NCBI RefSeq assembly: GCF_051020765.1
Contig: NW_027469567.1
Location: 1-64,000, forward strand
Direction: 5' to 3'
DNA from: Lasioglossum baleicum
Lineage: Eukaryota; Arthropoda; Insecta; Hymenoptera; Halictidae
DNA: 64,000 nt
Part shown: positions 36,901 through 49,000 of the stretch, in pieces
How the letters are laid out: each line of letters begins with the position of its first letter
How positions within the stretch are numbered: the stretch's first letter is position 1
Translations under genes and position numbers: made by a program
Notes under the pieces: generated by a model
Told to the model about the DNA's origin: nothing
Database searches by the model: none
Seen by the model: only the letters and a program-made list of their open reading frames with translations

Positions 36901-39487
36901 ACGGAATAAAACCGCTGGAGAACGTTACCAGTTGATATAACGTCATGCTCCTCAGCAGATACTTTACCTTCCGAAAATATAACTCGATGTGTCGTGGGTA
37001 TAACTTCGGGTTCAGGGGAACAAATGAGTAGACGTTTTAGCAGACGGACACCTTAACCTCATGTATTAATTAGAAGATCGAGCATCAATCAGTTCGAGAT
37101 CGTTGCCACCTTCTTTGAGATTCGTACGGCTAAGTTACTAGCTTCGCCAATCTTGCAATTCCGATATTCAAACCAGGTATCCGGAGAGTCATTCCGCTGA
37201 ATGGTATTGGCAACAGACACCTTAATTCGTGGCATGAATATTATAGTTGATAGTCAAATCGACGGAGAATATCACGGATTAGTATATGCTACTCCGTTTA
37301 CGTGTACCTTGCCTTCCTGGAACCTATCCCGCTGCTATGATTGCCTTCATAGTGCCCACGGAAGCAATTCAGTTAATATTATGACAGACGCGCCCCTTAT
37401 TATCAAATAACAATTAGAAGATCGAGAGTCAAACCGTTCGAGAACGTTGCCACCATCTGCTAGAGACGAACTGCTATGTCAAGAACATCGCTTATCTAGA
37501 GATTCGGAGAGTCAAACCAGGTATTCCTGGAGTAAATCCACTGAACTATATTGCCAATTGCCACTATAGTTCTCGGTTTCAACAAGAAAGAAAAGGGTCA
37601 AACCGTTTGAGAGCAATGCCAATTTGTATCAAGTCAAACACTTTACCGATGGTCTTAACGTCCTAGAAGCTAATCGGCCGTTCCGTGAGTATAGGTACTT
37701 GTTTAGGGAAACACATTAGTATACATTTTAGAGAGGAGCACCTTCATTTCGTGCATGAATTAAAAGACCTAAGGTCAAATCGTTCGAGATCTTTACCACA
37801 TTCTGTGAGAGATGGACGGCTAAATCAGTAGAGCTTGAACCATCCTGCTATTCCTAGAGTCAAACCAGGTATACCGGGTGTAAATCCGCGGAACAGTGAT
37901 AGCCACAGATACCTTAATTGACGGTTTGAGTGTTATAGTGTAACATGAAAACGCTTGCGAAATTTACCAGTTTGTTTGAAGTCAAACCTTGTTACGAAGA
38001 CCTTACTTTCCGAGAAACGAGCCCGCTGAATCGTGAATACAACTTCCTGTACACAGAAGCAAGTTATAGGATATTTTAGTGACAGACACCATAATCTCAT
38101 GCGCTATATAGAGGATCGAGGGTCAGTCCGTTAGAAAATGATACCACCTTCGGTTCGAGTCGACGGGCAAAGTCAATAGCTTCACCAATGCTGTGATTCC
38201 GAGAGACGAACCAGTTATTCCGGAACTAAATCCGCTTATACAGTATTGGCGATATACACCCTACTTCCAATTATGAGTATAAAACTGCAGTGTCAATTCT
38301 TTGTCGAACGTTACCCGTTGTTATAGAGTCTACCTTTTCACCGAAGGCCGTAACTTCCGAGAAACTATCCCGCTGTATCGAGAGTATAACTTCATGGTCA
38401 GAGAAGTATAATAGTTTAAATTTTAGTGTCGGGCAGCTTAATTTCATCCATGAATCAGAATGTCGAGGGTCAAACCCTGCGATAACGTTATCAACTTCTT
38501 TGAAAGGCATAAGGCTAAGTCAATAGCTTCAACTATGCTTGGATTTCGGGAGTCAAACGAGGTATTCCGGGAGTAAATCCGCAGCACAGTATTGGCAATA
38601 GACAACTTATTTCACGGTTTTAATATTTATGTAGAGCGTCAATCCGTTGTAGAACATTACCTATTCGTGTAGGGCTAAACATCTTACAGAATGCCTTACC
38701 CTCTGAAAAACTTATCAGCTCTAGCGGGAATATGGCACCATGTCCAGTGGTAGGAAGTAGTATACATTTTAGTGACGGCGCCCTTAATTTCATGTGTGAG
38801 TTCGAAGATCGAGCGTCAAACCGTTCGAGACCCTAAACTCTTACTTTGAGATTCCAACGGCTAATTCAATAGCTTCACCTATCCTGTGACTCCGAAAGTC
38901 AAACGAGATATTCCGGTAGTAAATGCGCTGTACAGAATCGGCAACATATACATTAACTCGCGTAGTGAATATTAAAATACAGCGTCACCCCTTGTGAGAC
39001 CGTTATTAATTGCAACAAAGTCAAACGTTTTACAGAATACCTTACAATCCGAGAAGCTATCCCGCCGCATTTAAGGTATAGCTACGTGTTTAGGGTGACA
39101 CATTCGTACACAAATTAGTGACGGAACCATATATTCATGCATAATTCAGAAGATCGAGTGATAGACAGCTCGAGAAGGTTTCCACCTTCTTTGAGAGTCG
39201 AATGACTAATTCAACAGCTTCGCCCATCCTGTCATTCCGGGACTGAAGCCTGGTATTCCTGGAGATAGTCCGCTGAACAGTATTGGCCATAGACACCTTC
39301 ATTCGCGGTATGAATATTACAGTAGACGGTCAATCCGTCGGAGAACAAAACCAATTGTTATACCGTCTTCTTCTTACCGAATACCTACCCATCCGAGAAC
39401 CTATTTCGCAGTAGCCAGTGTCTTGCTTGTTGTTCGCGGATACAAATTAGTAGACACGTTAGCAGCCGGGCATGACATTTCCATGTA
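33912..39487 (+). repeat. Satellite family B, block 2, forward array left of the mariner
   Basis: Forward B monomers. Local irregularities include a deletion near 36258 (CACCCATTTGCAC joined to CAGTGCTCAGTGGAAC, omitting about 75 bp of half 2) and a partial tandem duplication at 36780-36860, where TCCAGG.GTA.ATTCGC.TAAACAGTA is repeated after about 51 bp. The stretch ends in a B2-type half 2 at the mariner target TA (39486-39487). Confidence 0.92.
39486..39487. other. Left TA target-site duplication of the mariner
   Basis: TA precedes the left inverted repeat and TA follows the right one (40763-40764). Removing the element and one TA gives ATTTCCATGTATAAATAG, which is a normal B half-2 sequence (consensus TTTCATGTATGAATTAG). 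The insertion was therefore clean. Confidence 0.92.
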
Positions 39488-39518
39488 TTGGGTTGTCCGG
39501 AAAGTTCGTGCCGATTTT
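39488..39518 (+). repeat. Left terminal inverted repeat of the mariner
   Basis: 31 bp beginning TTGGGTTGTCCGGAAAG. It matches the reverse complement of 40732-40762 at 30 of 31 positions; the one difference is at base 18 (T here, A on the right). Such repeats are the transposase binding sites. Confidence 0.93.
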
Positions 39519-39671
39519 CGGTAGGTAGCGTGGGAGACCTACCTGAATATATCACAATTATTGAAAACAAATGACACGTGTACATATTATAATAGAGATA
39601 ACTTCAGCCATATTTGGAAAAAAGTTTGGTCACGATTCGTTAATTTTTATCAGTTTTGTACGCCTTAGAAT

Positions 39672-40678
39672 ATGGTGGTAAATAAGGAGCATTATAGGCA
39701 CCTAATGCTTTTCTTTTTCCGAATGGGCAAAAATGCCACACAAGCGGCAAATAAGATATGCGCTGTTTATGGCGACGATCCCGTAGCCGAAAGAACTGTG
39801 CGTAAGTGGTTTGCACGGTTTAAAGCTGGAAATTTCGACCTTGAAGATCAAGAACTCCCAGGTAGGCCGTCCACCACAGACGAAGATATGGTTAGATCTG
39901 AAATCGAGAATAGCACATGCTCAACATTACGTCAATTAGCAGGAATGCTAAATAAATCAAAATCAGCAATCCTCGATCATACTGTGAATCTCGGCTATGT
40001 AAACCGTCTTGATGTATGGGTTCAGCACAATTTAACGAAAAAAAATCTGTTGGACCTCGTCTCCATTTGCGACTTGCTTTACAAGCGCAACGAGGAGACG
40101 CCATTTCTGAAGCAATTAGTGACGGGGAATGAAATATGGGTAATTCATAAAAATGTTCAGCGTAGAAGGTCCTGGAGAAAGCGTGATGAAACAATTTTAG
40201 CCACCCCAAAAGCCGGTCTTCATTCGATGAAGGTAATGCTCTGTATCTGGTGGGACTGGAAAGGAATCCTACATTATGAGCCTTTACCAAATAATGAGGC
40301 AATAGATTCGGCAAAGTACTGCTCTCAGTTAGATAAATTGAAGACATCAATTGATCAAAAACGTCCAGAAATTGCGAATAGGAAGGGCGTCGTAATTCAT
40401 CAGGACAATGCGCGAGCCATGTGTCTTTGAGGGCTCGGCAAAAATTGTTGGAGTTTGGTTGGGATGATTTACCCCATACACCGTATTCGGCACACCTTGC
40501 GCCTTCGGTTTTTCACCTTTCCCGATCAATACAAGTTTCCCTTAATGGAGAAACTTTCAACTCATTCTAAAACTCATTTGGACAATTTTTTGCCGAAAAA
40601 CTTGAGAGGTTCTGGAAGGACGGAATTCGTAAGTTGCATGAAAAATGAAGAAAGGTTGCGAAACAAAATGGTACCTAA
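39672..40678 (+). pseudogene. Degenerate mariner transposase (DDD, about 336 codons)
   Basis: The open part (39672-40430, 252 codons) starts MVVNKEHYRHLM and shows the mariner order of parts. An N-terminal helix-turn-helix lies at residues about 8-55 (ERTVRKWFARF), then the GRP linker (ELPGRPSTTDED), a second DNA-binding region, and the linker motif WVQHNL where active relatives have WVPHEL. The first catalytic Asp is Asn (TGNEIW, residue 153). The second is kept (HQDNAR, Asp245). A one-base deletion near 40415-40418 shifts the frame and gives the stop at 40428. In the shifted frame homology resumes (SLRARQKLLEFGW, then PYSAHLAPSVFHL), where the third catalytic Asp (PSD) is Val at 40508-40510 and the conserved SPD is SAH. 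Further stops are TAA at 40568 and TGA at 40646; the natural stop is about 40676. Total length fits the usual 340-350 residues. An AATAAA lies at 40686. Confidence 0.93.
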
Positions 40679-40731
40679 ATAACTTAATAAATGTATACCA
40701 ATACTTAAATAGCTGCGTTTTAATTTTCCTA

Positions 40732-40762
40732 AAAATCGGCACGATCTTTCCGGACAACCCAA
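40732..40762 (-). repeat. Right terminal inverted repeat of the mariner
   Basis: Reverse complement of the left repeat with one mismatch in 31; it ends CCGGACAACCCAA before the TA at 40763-40764. Confidence 0.93.
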
Positions 40763-41037
40763 TATAAATAGCAAAATCGAAAGTCAAACCGTTAAACAAG
40801 GATACCATCTTCTTTTGGAGTCGAACGGCTACGTGAATAGCTTCATCTATCCTTTATTCCAAGAGCCAAACCATGTACTCCGGGAGTGAATCCACTGAGA
40901 AATAATTAGCATTAGCCACGCTATTTCGCGGTATTAATATTAATGTACAGAGTCAATCCGTTAGAGAACGTTACCAATTGGAATAATGTCAAACGTTTTA
41001 CTGAATTCCATACACTCCCATAGACTATCGCATTATA

Positions 41038-41230
41038 TCGAGCGTATAGCTTGGTGTTCAGAGGTAGAATTCTGTACACATTTTAGTAATGGGCACGTTA
41101 ACTTAATGTATAGATTACAAGATAGAGAGTTAAACGTTTGGAGATCGTTACCAATTGCTATAACGTCATACTCCTTACCGAAGACCTTACACCCTGGAAA
41201 AGTAACCCGCTGTATCGAGAGTATAGCTTC
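41038..41230 (+). repeat. Half-unit B monomer (second half-2/half-2 join)
   Basis: The half-2 landmark recurs after only about 179 bp (41038 and 41217). At about 41115-41150, GATTACAAGATAGAGAG, which normally leads into half 1, is followed by TTAAACGTTTGGAGATCGTTACCAATTGC, which is half 2. This is the same kind of crossover at the shared box as at 4715-4745. Confidence 0.78.
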
Positions 41231-43094
41231 GTGTCCATGGAAAAAAATTTGCCTTCTCGTCAGTGACGGGCACGTGGAATTGATCTTTGAATTAGTGGAT
41301 GGAGTTTTGAACGATTAGGGAACGTTACCACCTTCTGTGAGAGACGTACGGCTTAGTCAATAACTTCACGAATCCTGCGATTACAAGCGTCAAACCACGT
41401 AATCCTGGAGCAAATCCGCTGACCACAATTGGCAATACACTCGTTAACTCACGGTATGCTGTTAAAGTAGAGGGTCAAGCCGTAGCGATAGCATTACCAA
41501 TTGGTATATAGTCATTAATTCTATCCCATACCAGTCCATCGAGTACCTAGACAGCTGTAGCGATTGTCTTGCGTAATATTCACTGGATCAAATGAGAAGA
41601 CATTTTAACAGGCGGACACATTAGTTTCAGGTATAAATAGAAAAACCAACCGTCACACCTTTCGAGAACGATCCCACATTGTTTGAGGGTCCAACGGCTG
41701 CGTCAATAGCCTCACCTGTATTTGTGAATCCGTGAGTCAAGTCTGATATTCCAGGAGTAAATCAGCTGATCAGTATTAGTGAGAGACACCATAATTCTCG
41801 GTTTTAATATTAAATGTAGATCGTCAAACCGTTTGTGAACGTTACCCATTCGTATAATGTCAAATGTTTTATTGAAGACCTTACCCTTCGAAAAACTAAC
41901 CGACTGTATCTAGAGAATAACATACTGTTTGGAGAGTCACATTAGCGTACATTATAGTGATGGCACCTTAATTTCATGTAGGAATTAGAAGATCAATGAT
42001 GGTCAAACCGTTCGAGGCCTTTACCTCCATCGTTGTGGGTGGAACGACTGTGTCAATAGCTTCGCCTACCTTGTGACTCCGAAAGTCAAAGCAAGAATTC
42101 CGGGAGTAAATCCTCTGAACAGTATTGGCAATACATACTTTAACGCACGGAATCAGTATTATTCTACAGAGTCATACCGTTTTCAAACGCTACTTACTGG
42201 CTCAGAGTAGAGCATTTTCCGATTCCCTTACCTTCCGAGGAACAAACTCGCTGTATCGTCAGTACATCTTCGTGTTTGGTAAAACACATTAGTAAATGTT
42301 TCAGTGACGGGCACCTTAATTTCATGTATGAAATTGAATATCGAATGTCAAATCGTTGGGGAACGTGCCGACCTCCTGTGAGAAACGAACGGCTACGTCA
42401 ATATCATCACCTATACTCTGATTCGGACTTGCAAGCCAGGTATTCCGAGAGTAAATCCGCTGAACAACATTGGCAATAGGTCCCTTAATTCACGATCTGC
42501 ATGTTAAAGTAGATCGTCAGTTCGATTGAGTACGATACCAATTTCTGTAAAGTCAAACGTTTTACCGGGGACCTTACCTTCATCAACCCTCACCCACTGC
42601 ATCTAGAGTATAACTTCATATTCATAGGCGGAAATTAGTAAACATTTTTGCGGCGGGCACTTAATTTCATTATGAATAAGAAGAACGCGTGTTAAGCCAC
42701 TCGAGGACGTTGTCACCTTCTTTGATATTCCAAAGGTTATGTCAATTACTTCACCTACCCTGAGGTTCCGAGAGACAAATCTGCTACTTGCAGGTAAATC
42801 TGCTGATGAGAATTGGCAATAGACACATTCATTCACAGTATGAATACTAAAACAGACCGCCAACCCGTTGTAGATCGCTACCGACTGGTGGAAATACAAA
42901 CTTTTAACCGAAGCCTTAACATCCGAGAAGCTGGCACGACGTATCGAGAGTATAACTTCGTGTCCAGAGAGAGATATTAGTATACATTTTAGTGATGGGC
43001 ATCACAACTTCATGTACGAATTACATAATCGTGTGCCAAACCAATCGAGAACGTGCCCACCACGTTTAATTGTCAGCAGCTTTACCCGTCCTGT

Positions 43095-43125
43095 GATGCC
43101 AAGGTTCAAACAAATTTCTATACAT
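43095..43125 (+). repeat. Truncated B monomer, about 200 bp missing
   Basis: Half 1 (CTGTGATGCCAAGGTTCAAAC) joins directly to half 2 (AAATTTCTATACATTTTAGTG). The break falls where both halves have CAAA, so short homology is possible. A very similar join is at about 61029. Confidence 0.75.
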
Positions 43126-43814
43126 TTTAGTGATGAGCACATTAATTTCATGTATGACTTAGAAGGCTGAGGGTCAGTCCGTACAGAAACGCAACCACCG
43201 CCTTTGTGATTCGAACTGCTGATTCAATAGCTTCTCCAATCATGTAATTCCGAGAGGCAAGTCTGGTACACGGGAGTTAATCCGCAGAAGAGTATTAGCT
43301 ATGGACATCTTCCTTCACGGTATGAATATTAAAGCAGACCGCCAACCCATTATAGAACGTTAACAATTTGCTTATAGTCATTGCAATTACCTTCGGCCTT
43401 ACCTTCCGAGAAGCCTGACCACCTGCATCGCGGGTATAACAAAGTGTTCAGAGGAACAAATTACTGTGCAGTTTAGTGAAGGGCTCATTAATTTCATGGA
43501 TGAATCAGAACATCGAGGCTGAAACGTTTGGAGAATGTTACCACCTTTCTTCAGAGTCGCACAAGTAAGTAAATAGCTTCACCTATCCTAAGATAGCGAG
43601 AGTCAAAGCTAGGTATTGCGTGATCAGATACACTGAACAGAATTGAAAATAGACACATTAATTCAATGAAAGAACATTCAGGATGGGTACCAAACCGGTG
43701 GACACAATTACCAAATGGTATAAAGTCATTCCTTTTACCCAATACTTTACCTTCCGAGAACCCATGCCTCTGTATCGAGAGTATAACTTCGAGTTCGTAG
43801 AAAAAATTGGTATA

Positions 43815-43835
43815 TATTTTAGTTTAGTATCTTCA
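43815..43835 (+). repeat. Truncated B monomer, about 105 bp missing
   Basis: TATATATTTTAGT (half 2) jumps to TTAGTATCTTCACTTACGCC (half 1), omitting the GACGGGCACC segment and the half-1 box. Confidence 0.72.
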
Positions 43836-46021
43836 CTTACGCCATGATTCGGCGAATCAAACCGTGTATTCCCGGATTACGCCCGCTGAGGAGTATAGGC
43901 AACAGACACCATAATTAACGGTATCAATATTAAAGCAGACGGGCAAAGAGTTATAGAACATTACCTATTGGTACAGAGTCAACCCGTTTACGGATAGACT
44001 TACCATCGGAGAAGGTAACCTGCTTTCGGGAGTATAACTTCGTATTCAGAGAACGAAATTGGTATTCCTTTCAGTGAATGGCACCTTAACTTCTTGTATC
44101 AATTAGACGATTAAGCGCCGAACCGTGCAGGAACGTTTCACGCTCTTCGAGATTCGAACTGATAAGTCAATAACTTCACATGTTCGTTGATTCCCACGGT
44201 CAAACCAGGTAATCCGGTATTAAATGCGCTGTGCAGTATTTACAACTGATACATTAATTCACTGATTGGATATTAAAAGGTAACGTCACCCCGTGAGAGA
44301 TCGGTACCAATTGCTATATAGTCAAACGTGTCGTTCTACCGAAGTCCTTATCCACCTAAACATTATCCCACCGTACGGAGAGTATAACTTCTTGTTCAGA
44401 GAATGGCAACAGTATACACTATAGTGATTTCACATTATTTTCATGTATGAATAAAATAACCTGGATTCAAATTCTTCGAGAACGTTCCCACCACCGTTGG
44501 GAGTCGAACGGCCAAGTCAATAGCTACACCTACCCTATGATTCAGATAGCCAAATCAGCTATTCCGGGAGAGAATTTGCTGTTCATTATTGGCAATAGGC
44601 ACCTTCATTCATGGTACGAATATTAAAGTGGAAGCTCAATCGGTCGGAGAACGTTATCAATTTGAATAGTGTCATTCTTTCTGCTGAAGACGATACCCTC
44701 CTAGAACCCAACGTGCCTTAGCGAGTGTCATGCCTTGTGCTAACAGAACAAAATTAGTAGACATTATAGCAGAGGCTTATCTTATTTCGATATATGAATT
44801 AGAAGATCTAATGTCAAGGAGTTCGAGATCGTTACCACCATCTTTCAGAGTCGAACGGCTGTGTCAATAGCTTCACCAGTAATTACGATTGCGGGAGTCA
44901 AACTTTGTATTCCCGGAATAAATCTGCTGAACAGTATGGGCAATAGACACCGCAATTGACGGTTGGAATATTAATGAAGGTCGTCATACCGTTTGAGAGC
45001 CGTGCCAATAGATATAAATTCAAACACTTTACCGAGGCCTTACCTTCAGCAAACTTCTCCTGATTCATTGTGATTATAAGTTCGGGTTCAGTGAAAATCA
45101 TTTAGTACTCATTTCTCTGACGGGCACCTTATCTTCATGTATAAATTAGAAAAACTAGAGTCAAACCATTTGAGAACGTTACCACCCTATTTCAGTCTTG
45201 AACTGCTGAGTCAATATCTTCACCTTTTCTTGTGATTCCGATAGGCAAATCAGGTATTCCGAGAGTAAATCCACTGAACAGTATGGACAATAGCTACCGT
45301 AATTAACGGTCTGAATATTATAGCAGACAGTCAATCCGTTGTAGGAAGATACCAATTGCTATAAAGTCCAACGTTTTACAGCGAACCTTACCTTCGCGTT
45401 CCTCATTCACTTCATGGAGAATTCATCTTCATGCTCACAGAAAGAAATGAGTATTCATTTCAGAGACGGGCATCTTAACTTCATGTATGAAATTGAAGAT
45501 CGATGGTCAAACCGTTACAAAACGTTAGCACACTATTTGAGCGTCAAACGGACATGTCAATGGCTCCACCCGTCCTGTGATGCCGAGAGCCAAACCACGT
45601 ATTTGTGGAGTAAGTCCGCTGGACAGTTTTCGCAATAGTCGCCTTAATTCAAGGTGTGAATATTATATCAGACGGTCAAACAGTTGTATAGCGTTACATA
45701 TTGGAATAGAGTCAAACAATTTACCGGTAGCGCAACCTTCGGTGGCGGATTCCTGCAGAACCGCGGGTATAACTTCGAGTTCAGAGGAGGAAATGAGTAA
45801 ACAATTTTGTGAGGAGCTCCTTAACTTCACTATGTATAAGAAGATCGCGGATCAATCCGCTCAAGAATATTGCAATCTTGTGTGAGACAGGAACGGTCAA
45901 CTCAATAGTTTCATCGATCCATGGATTCGGATATTCAATCCAGGTATTCCTGGAGTAAATCCGCTGAACAGTACTGCTAATAGACACTTTAATTCACAGT
46001 TTGAATAGAATAGTAAATCGT

Positions 46022-46036
46022 CAACCGTCAATCCTA
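46022..46036. other. Polarity switch in satellite B (forward to reverse)
   Basis: Forward GAATAGAATAGTAAATCGTCAACCG joins reverse TCAATCCTATACCGTTCATCGC (compare CCAATACTGTTCAGCGG). The joined positions are different parts of the monomer, so this is not a simple foldback. Confidence 0.75.
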
Positions 46037-49000
46037 TACCGTTCATCGCATTTACTCCTGGAATACCTGAATTGCCTCTCGGAATCAAGGGATAGGTGCA
46101 GCTATTGACTTAGAACTGTGACATTCAAGGAAGGTGATAACGTTCGCGAACGGTTTGACCATCGATCATCTCATTCATACACCACATTAAGATGCCCGTC
46201 ACTAAAATGTCTACGAATTTGATTCGCTAAACAGTATGCCGTTAAGCCAATTGGTAACATTCACAAACGGTTTTACGTTCTACTTTAATATTCACACCGC
46301 AAATTATGGTGACTACTGTCAAAACCGATCAGCGGATTTCCTCCTGGAATACCAGGTTTGACTCTACGGAATCACAGGGTTGGTGAAGCGATTGACTTAG
46401 CCGTTCTATTCTCAAAGAAGCTGGTAACGGTCTCGAACGGCTTGACTCTCGATATTCTAATTCGTAAATGAATTTAAGGTGGCATCACTAAATTGTATTC
46501 TAATTTGTTTCTCTAAACACGAAGAAATATTCCCGATATGGCGGGTTAGATTCTCGCACGGTAAGGATTTCTCGAAAACGTTTGACTTAATAGCAATTGG
46601 GAATATTCTTACACGGTATGACGCTCTATTTTGATTTTCAAAGCGTGAGTTATGGTGTCCATTGCCAATATCCTTCAGTCGATATACTCTGGGTATACCT
46701 AGTGTGACTCTTGAAACCACAGGGTAGAAGAAGCAATTGTGATATATGTGCGAATTCACGAAGAAGGTAGTAACGTTATCGAACGGTTTCGCCCTTGATT
46801 TTCTAATCCATAAATGAAATTCTGGTGCCCTTCACTGCTGTGTATTCTGATTCGTATCTCTGTATACGAAGCAATACTGTACAAATCTCGGGTTATGTAC
46901 TCGGAGGGTAAGGTTTTCTGTAAAACATTTGACACCATCCCGATATGTAACGGTCTACAAATATTTGACTCTGTACTTCAATATGCTAACAGTGAAGTAA
47001 GGTGTCCATTGCCAATAGTATACAGAGGCTAGGCTACCGATATACCTGGTTTGATACTCCGAATCACAGGATAGGTGAAGCTATTGACTTAGCCGTTCGC
47101 CTGTCACAGATGGTGGAATCATTCTCGAATGGTTTGTCTCTCGAATATCCTATTTACACATGAAAACATGGTGTCCGCCTCCTTAAATTGTCTACTGATT
47201 TGATTCCGTGATCACTAAGCATGGCACTCGCAACAACTGGTTAGGTTCTTCGATCACAAGGTATAGGGTAAAAAGTTTGATTTTATACCATTTGGCAATA
47301 TTCTCCGACGGATTGACCTCCTATTTTAATATTCAAACCGTGACTAAGGTGTCTATTGCCATTACTGTCCAGCGTATTTACTGTAGGAAAACCCAGGAAT
47401 GACTCACGGAAACACAGGATATGTCACGCTATTGACATAACAGGGCGAATCTAACAGAGATTTGTAAAGTTCTGAACCAGCATGCATATCGGTCTTATTC
47501 ATACATGGAAAGATGGCGCCCGCCACTAAAAGGAATGAATGGTTGTTTGCTACATCACGAACTTAGGCAACTGACACAGAAGATAAGGTTAACGGAGGGT
47601 AAGGTCATCGATAAAAAGTTTGACGGTATAACAATATGTAACTTTCGACAAAAATTTAACAATCCATTTTAATATTCGTACCGCTAATAAACCATTGGTC
47701 ATACTGTTCTGTGGATTCGCACGCGGAGTACGTGATCTGACTCTTGGAATGACAGGATATGAGTATCTACTTATTTAGCAGCTGGACTGCAGAAGAAGGT
47801 GATAACTTTCTCGCACCGTTTGTCCCTCGATCATCCCACTCATACATGCAAATGTTTCCGCGTACCAAAATGTCCACTAATTTGTTCCGGTGAACACTAA
47901 ACAAGCCTGTCACTACAGCGGGAAGAGATCTCGGAAGGTAAGTCCTGCGGAAAAAATTTTGACTCTATACTAATTTGTTATGCTCTACAACTGCATCAGT
48001 CTGCACTTTAATATTTATTCCTGGAGGTATGGCGTATAACGCCATTACTGCACAGTGGATTTACTCCCAGAATACCTGGTTTGACTTTCGGAATCACAGA
48101 ATAGGGCAGGCTAAGGGCATATCCGATCGCTTATCCCTGAAGGTGGCAACGTCCTCGAGCAGTTTGACACTCAATTTTCTTATTCATACATGAAGTTAAG
48201 GTGCCTGTCACTGAATTGAATACTAATTTCATTCGTTGAGCACGAACTAATTCTCTCTATACAGCGGGTTAGTTTCTCGGATGGTGAGGTCCTAGGTACA
48301 ACGTTTGACTTTATACCAACTGGTAACATTCTCAATCCGATTCACGCTCTTCTTTAATATTCAAACCGTGAGTTAAGGTGTCTATTGCCAATACGATTCA
48401 GCGGCGTTACTCCTGGAATACCTGGCTTGACTCTCGGAATCATAGGATAGGTGAAGCTATTACCTTAGCGTTTCGATTCCCAAAGAAGGTGGGACCTTTC
48501 TCTAACGGTTTAACTCTCGATTTTTATGTTTATACCTGAAAATGTGCTGTACGACGGCAAAAATGACTACTGATTTGTTTCCGTGAACTACAAGTAATGC
48601 ACTTGCTACAGTGGTTTATGTTCCCTTAAGATACGGTACTCTGTAAGAATACGGACTTTATACGAATAAGTAAACTTCCCCGACGGTTTGACTCCATATT
48701 ATAATATTCATACAGTGAATTAATGTGTATGTTGCAAAACCGATCAGCGGATTTACTCACGGAAAACTTCGGTTTCCTCCCGCAAACACGGGACAGGCGA
48801 TGCTATTGACTTGGACGTTCGAATCTGAAAGATGGTGGTAACGTTCTCGATCGGTCTGGCCCTCGAACTTTTAATAAGTGCATGAAATTATGGTGCTCGT
48901 TAATAAAATGTATATTCGTTCGTACCGCAGAACACGGTGTTATAGTCCCGATACAGTGTGTCCGTCTTTGAAGGGTATTGCATTCTGCAAGAAGTTTAAC

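Larger units (their letters stand above)
39488..40762 (+). mobile_element. mariner-family (Tc1/mariner) DNA transposon, full length, inactive
   Basis: A 1275-bp element bounded by inverted repeats and a TA duplication, with one degraded transposase gene on the + strand (39672-40678). Length, TA target and gene layout (about 184 bp before and 84 bp after the gene) are normal for mariner elements, which move by cut and paste using a DDD transposase. The ends begin TTGGGTTGTCCGG. The element is complete but the gene carries a frameshift, two in-frame stops and lost catalytic residues. It could only have been mobilised by another copy's transposase and now looks dead. Its sequence is unlike the surrounding satellite, so it is a later arrival. 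The subfamily cannot be fixed by eye. Confidence 0.95.
40763..46030 (+). repeat. Satellite family B, block 2, forward array right of the mariner
   Basis: The interrupted B monomer resumes at TATAAATAGCAAAATCGAAAGTC and the 345-bp array continues in the same orientation. Breaks in register are seen at about 41130 (half-unit), 43108 and 43823 (see separate entries). No gene is visible. Confidence 0.92.

Noticed and set aside
39892..40350. Minus-strand open frame of 152 codons
   Set aside because: It is antisense to the transposase pseudogene and has no recognisable domain.
40455..40682. Second open frame within the mariner, 75 codons
   Set aside because: It is a different frame from the transposase remnant; the conserved motifs (RQKLLEFGW, LAPSVFHL, ERFWKDGIRKLHEK) lie in the other frame.
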